Below are positions 62,731 to 64,000 of a stretch of DNA of 64,000 nt, one piece after another. Source of the DNA: Acidobacteriota bacterium. GTDB lineage: Bacteria; Acidobacteriota; Terriglobia; Terriglobales; Acidobacteriaceae. Position numbers and translations under genes: made by a program. Location: positions 1-64,000 of the forward strand of contig JAJXZL010000009.1 of assembly GCA_021780075.1 (NCBI GenBank), given 5' to 3'. The notes beneath the pieces are model-generated. The model was not told the origin of the DNA and searched no databases. It saw only the letters and a list, made by a program, of their open reading frames with translations. Within the stretch, counting starts at the first letter, position 1. Every line of letters begins with the position of its first letter.

Positions 62731-64000
62731 GGACGCCCAACTCCTTGAGGTAGCCGGCCATGCGGCCGCGGACTTCGGCCAGTTCACCCTCGATGCGGTC
62801 GATCTCTTTCTGCAGCGCGGCCACATCGATCTCCTCTTCTGGCTCGAAGGTGTCCACGTAGCGGGGGATGTTGAGGTTGTACTCGTTCTCCTTGATCTCC
62901 TCCGGCGTGGCCAGGTGCGAGTATTTGTCGAGTTCGGCGCGCGTGCGGTAGGTGTCGAGAACCTTCTGAATTTGCGTGTCGGACATCAGGTTCTGCGTCT
63001 TGCTGGGCGTAAACTCCCGGCTTGCGTCGATAAAGAGGATCTCTTTGCGGTTCTCGTTTGTGCCGCCCTGCTCGCGGGAGCGGTCAAAGACCAGGATGGC
63101 GACCGGAATGCCGGTGGTGGTGAAGAGATTGGCGGGCAGGCCGACAACGGCGTCGAGCAGGTTCTCGTCGATCAGCGCCTGGCGGATTTTGCCTTCGTTG
63201 CCGCCGCGGAACAGCACGCCGTGGGGCACGATGACTGCCACGCGGCCGCTTTGACGCCGGGCAATCTCGACCATGTGGGTGATGAACGCGTAGTCGCCCT
63301 TCGACTTGGGGGGGACACCGCGCCAGAAGCGCTTGTACTGGTCGCTTCCAGCGTGCTCGGCACCCCACTTGTCCAGCGAAAACGGCGGATTCGCGACGAC
63401 GATGTCGAACTTCATCAGGTGGTCGCCCTCGATCAGTGCAGGGCTGTTGAGGGTGTCGCACCATTCGATGCGTGCGGCATCCTTGGCATGCAGGAACATG
63501 TTCATGCGGGCCAGAGCCCAGGTGGCGCCGTTCACCTCCTGGCCATAAAGGGCAAAGTTGTCGGAACCGACCTCTTCGGCAGCGCGAATCAGCAGCGAAC
63601 CGGATCCGCAGGCGGGATCACAGATCGTGTCTCCCGGCACCGGCGCAACCAGCTTCGCCAGCAGGCGGGAGATGGCGGCCGGGGTGTAAAATTCGCCGGC
63701 CTTTTTTCCGGCGTCCGATGCAAACCGGGAGATCAGGTAGATGTAACACTCGCCGATGATGTCCTCGGTCACGCGCGAGGGGCGCAGATCGAGAGCCGGC
63801 TTGGCGAAATCCTCAAGCATGTTTTTGAGGCGCCGGTTGCGATCCTTGACGCGGCCAAGATTGGCTTCGGAGTTGAAGTCGATGTTCCGGAAGACACCTT
63901 CGAGCTTGGCGCGGTTTTTGTCCTCGATCTGCTCGAGGGCAATATTGATGAGTTCGCCGATGTTGGCTTCATTGCGCCGCTCGTAGAGGTCATAAAAGCT
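62717..64000 (-). CDS. hsdM: Type I restriction enzyme, methyltransferase subunit (5' end beyond the window)
   Basis: About 427 C-terminal residues are present, and the open frame continues without interruption to the window edge, so the true start is outside. The first methionine inside the frame at 63820 is internal: codons before it read SFYDLYERRNEANIG and on, which is typical HsdM sequence. The AdoMet site is CDPACGSGSLLIRAAEE and the catalytic motif is VANPPFSLDKW, as in N6-adenine methylases. It protects host DNA and forms the enzyme core with HsdS. Confidence 0.95.
   Translation of the reverse strand, partial: SFYDLYERRNEANIGELINIALEQIEDKNRAKLEGVFRNIDFNSEANLGRVKDRNRRLKNMLEDFAKPALDLRPSRVTEDIIGECYIYLISRFASDAGKKAGEFYTPAAISRLLAKLVAPVPGDTICDPACGSGSLLIRAAEEVGSDNFALYGQEVNGATWALARMNMFLHAKDAARIEWCDTLNSPALIEGDHLMKFDIVVANPPFSLDKWGAEHAGSDQYKRFWRGVPPKSKGDYAFITHMVEIARRQSGRVAVIVPHGVLFRGGNEGKIRQALIDENLLDAVVGLPANLFTTTGIPVAILVFDRSREQGGTNENRKEILFIDASREFTPSKTQNLMSDTQIQKVLDTYRTRAELDKYSHLATPEEIKENEYNLNIPRYVDTFEPEEEIDVAALQKEIDRIEGELAEVRGRMAGYLKELGVHVER

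Noticed and set aside
52752-64000. Second copy of the tRNA-fMet 3' end as the right attachment site
   Set aside because: I looked for a repeat of GGTTCAAATCC with CCCCCGCAACCA and saw none; the right end is presumably outside the window.

Overview
This window looks like chromosomal DNA of an Acidobacteriota member, most likely class Terriglobia (subdivision 1). That placement is an inference from gene content: Oar-like TonB receptors with an N-terminal carboxypeptidase-regulatory domain, a CRTAC1/ASPIC-UnbV protein, a multihaem cytochrome fused to a class I cytochrome, a two-gene EgtB/EgtD ergothioneine locus, and a fairly high G+C content. No rRNA or other marker gene settles the taxonomy.

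Layout. 1-7.3 kb: a secreted cupredoxin-like protein and a nine-haem cytochrome on the minus strand, divergent from a TonB-dependent receptor and a beta-propeller protein. 7.5-9.4 kb: an M20 amidohydrolase and a TRIC-type membrane protein, then tRNA-Glu. 10.2-14.6 kb: an RND pump (adaptor and permease) without an outer-membrane factor. 14.6-17 kb: a helix-hairpin-helix protein and a large MscS-type channel. 17-23.9 kb: a compact histidine operon hisI-G-D-C-B-H-(unknown)-F-A behind a histidine-rich leader peptide and a terminator/antiterminator pair. 24-27.5 kb: an aminotransferase, a FUSC protein and a 2-hydroxyacid dehydrogenase. 27.5-31.9 kb: a TPP-riboswitch operon (TonB receptor, APH-family kinase, PnuC-type transporter) that reads as thiamine uptake and trapping. 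32-44 kb: CRTAC1 protein, MFS exporter, ExbD-like protein, tandem-domain ThyX, DUF2071 protein, FabG-like reductase, TPR protein, EgtB and EgtD, and a repeat-containing secreted protein. 44.5-48.9 kb: an ECF sigma/anti-sigma operon with three envelope proteins. 49-52.7 kb: a cytidylate-kinase-like protein, alanine racemase, a sodium:solute symporter and initiator tRNA-Met.

52.7-64 kb is a genomic island. A tyrosine integrase and an excisionase-like protein lie directly beside tRNA-fMet. They are followed by a young IS1595-type insertion (perfect inverted repeats and an 8-bp target duplication) that splits a small ORF. Next comes a type I restriction-modification operon in which every neighbouring pair overlaps: hsdM (cut by the window edge), a RhuM-like gene, hsdS, a DUF3800 gene, hsdR and an M48-type metallopeptidase. 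The far end of the island is outside the window.

The strongest regulatory readings are a his attenuator whose leader peptide appears to start at or next to the transcription start, the TPP riboswitch, CRP-like palindromes upstream of the cupredoxin gene, and a candidate autoregulated ECF promoter. Functions come from reading motifs by eye; no database search was run.
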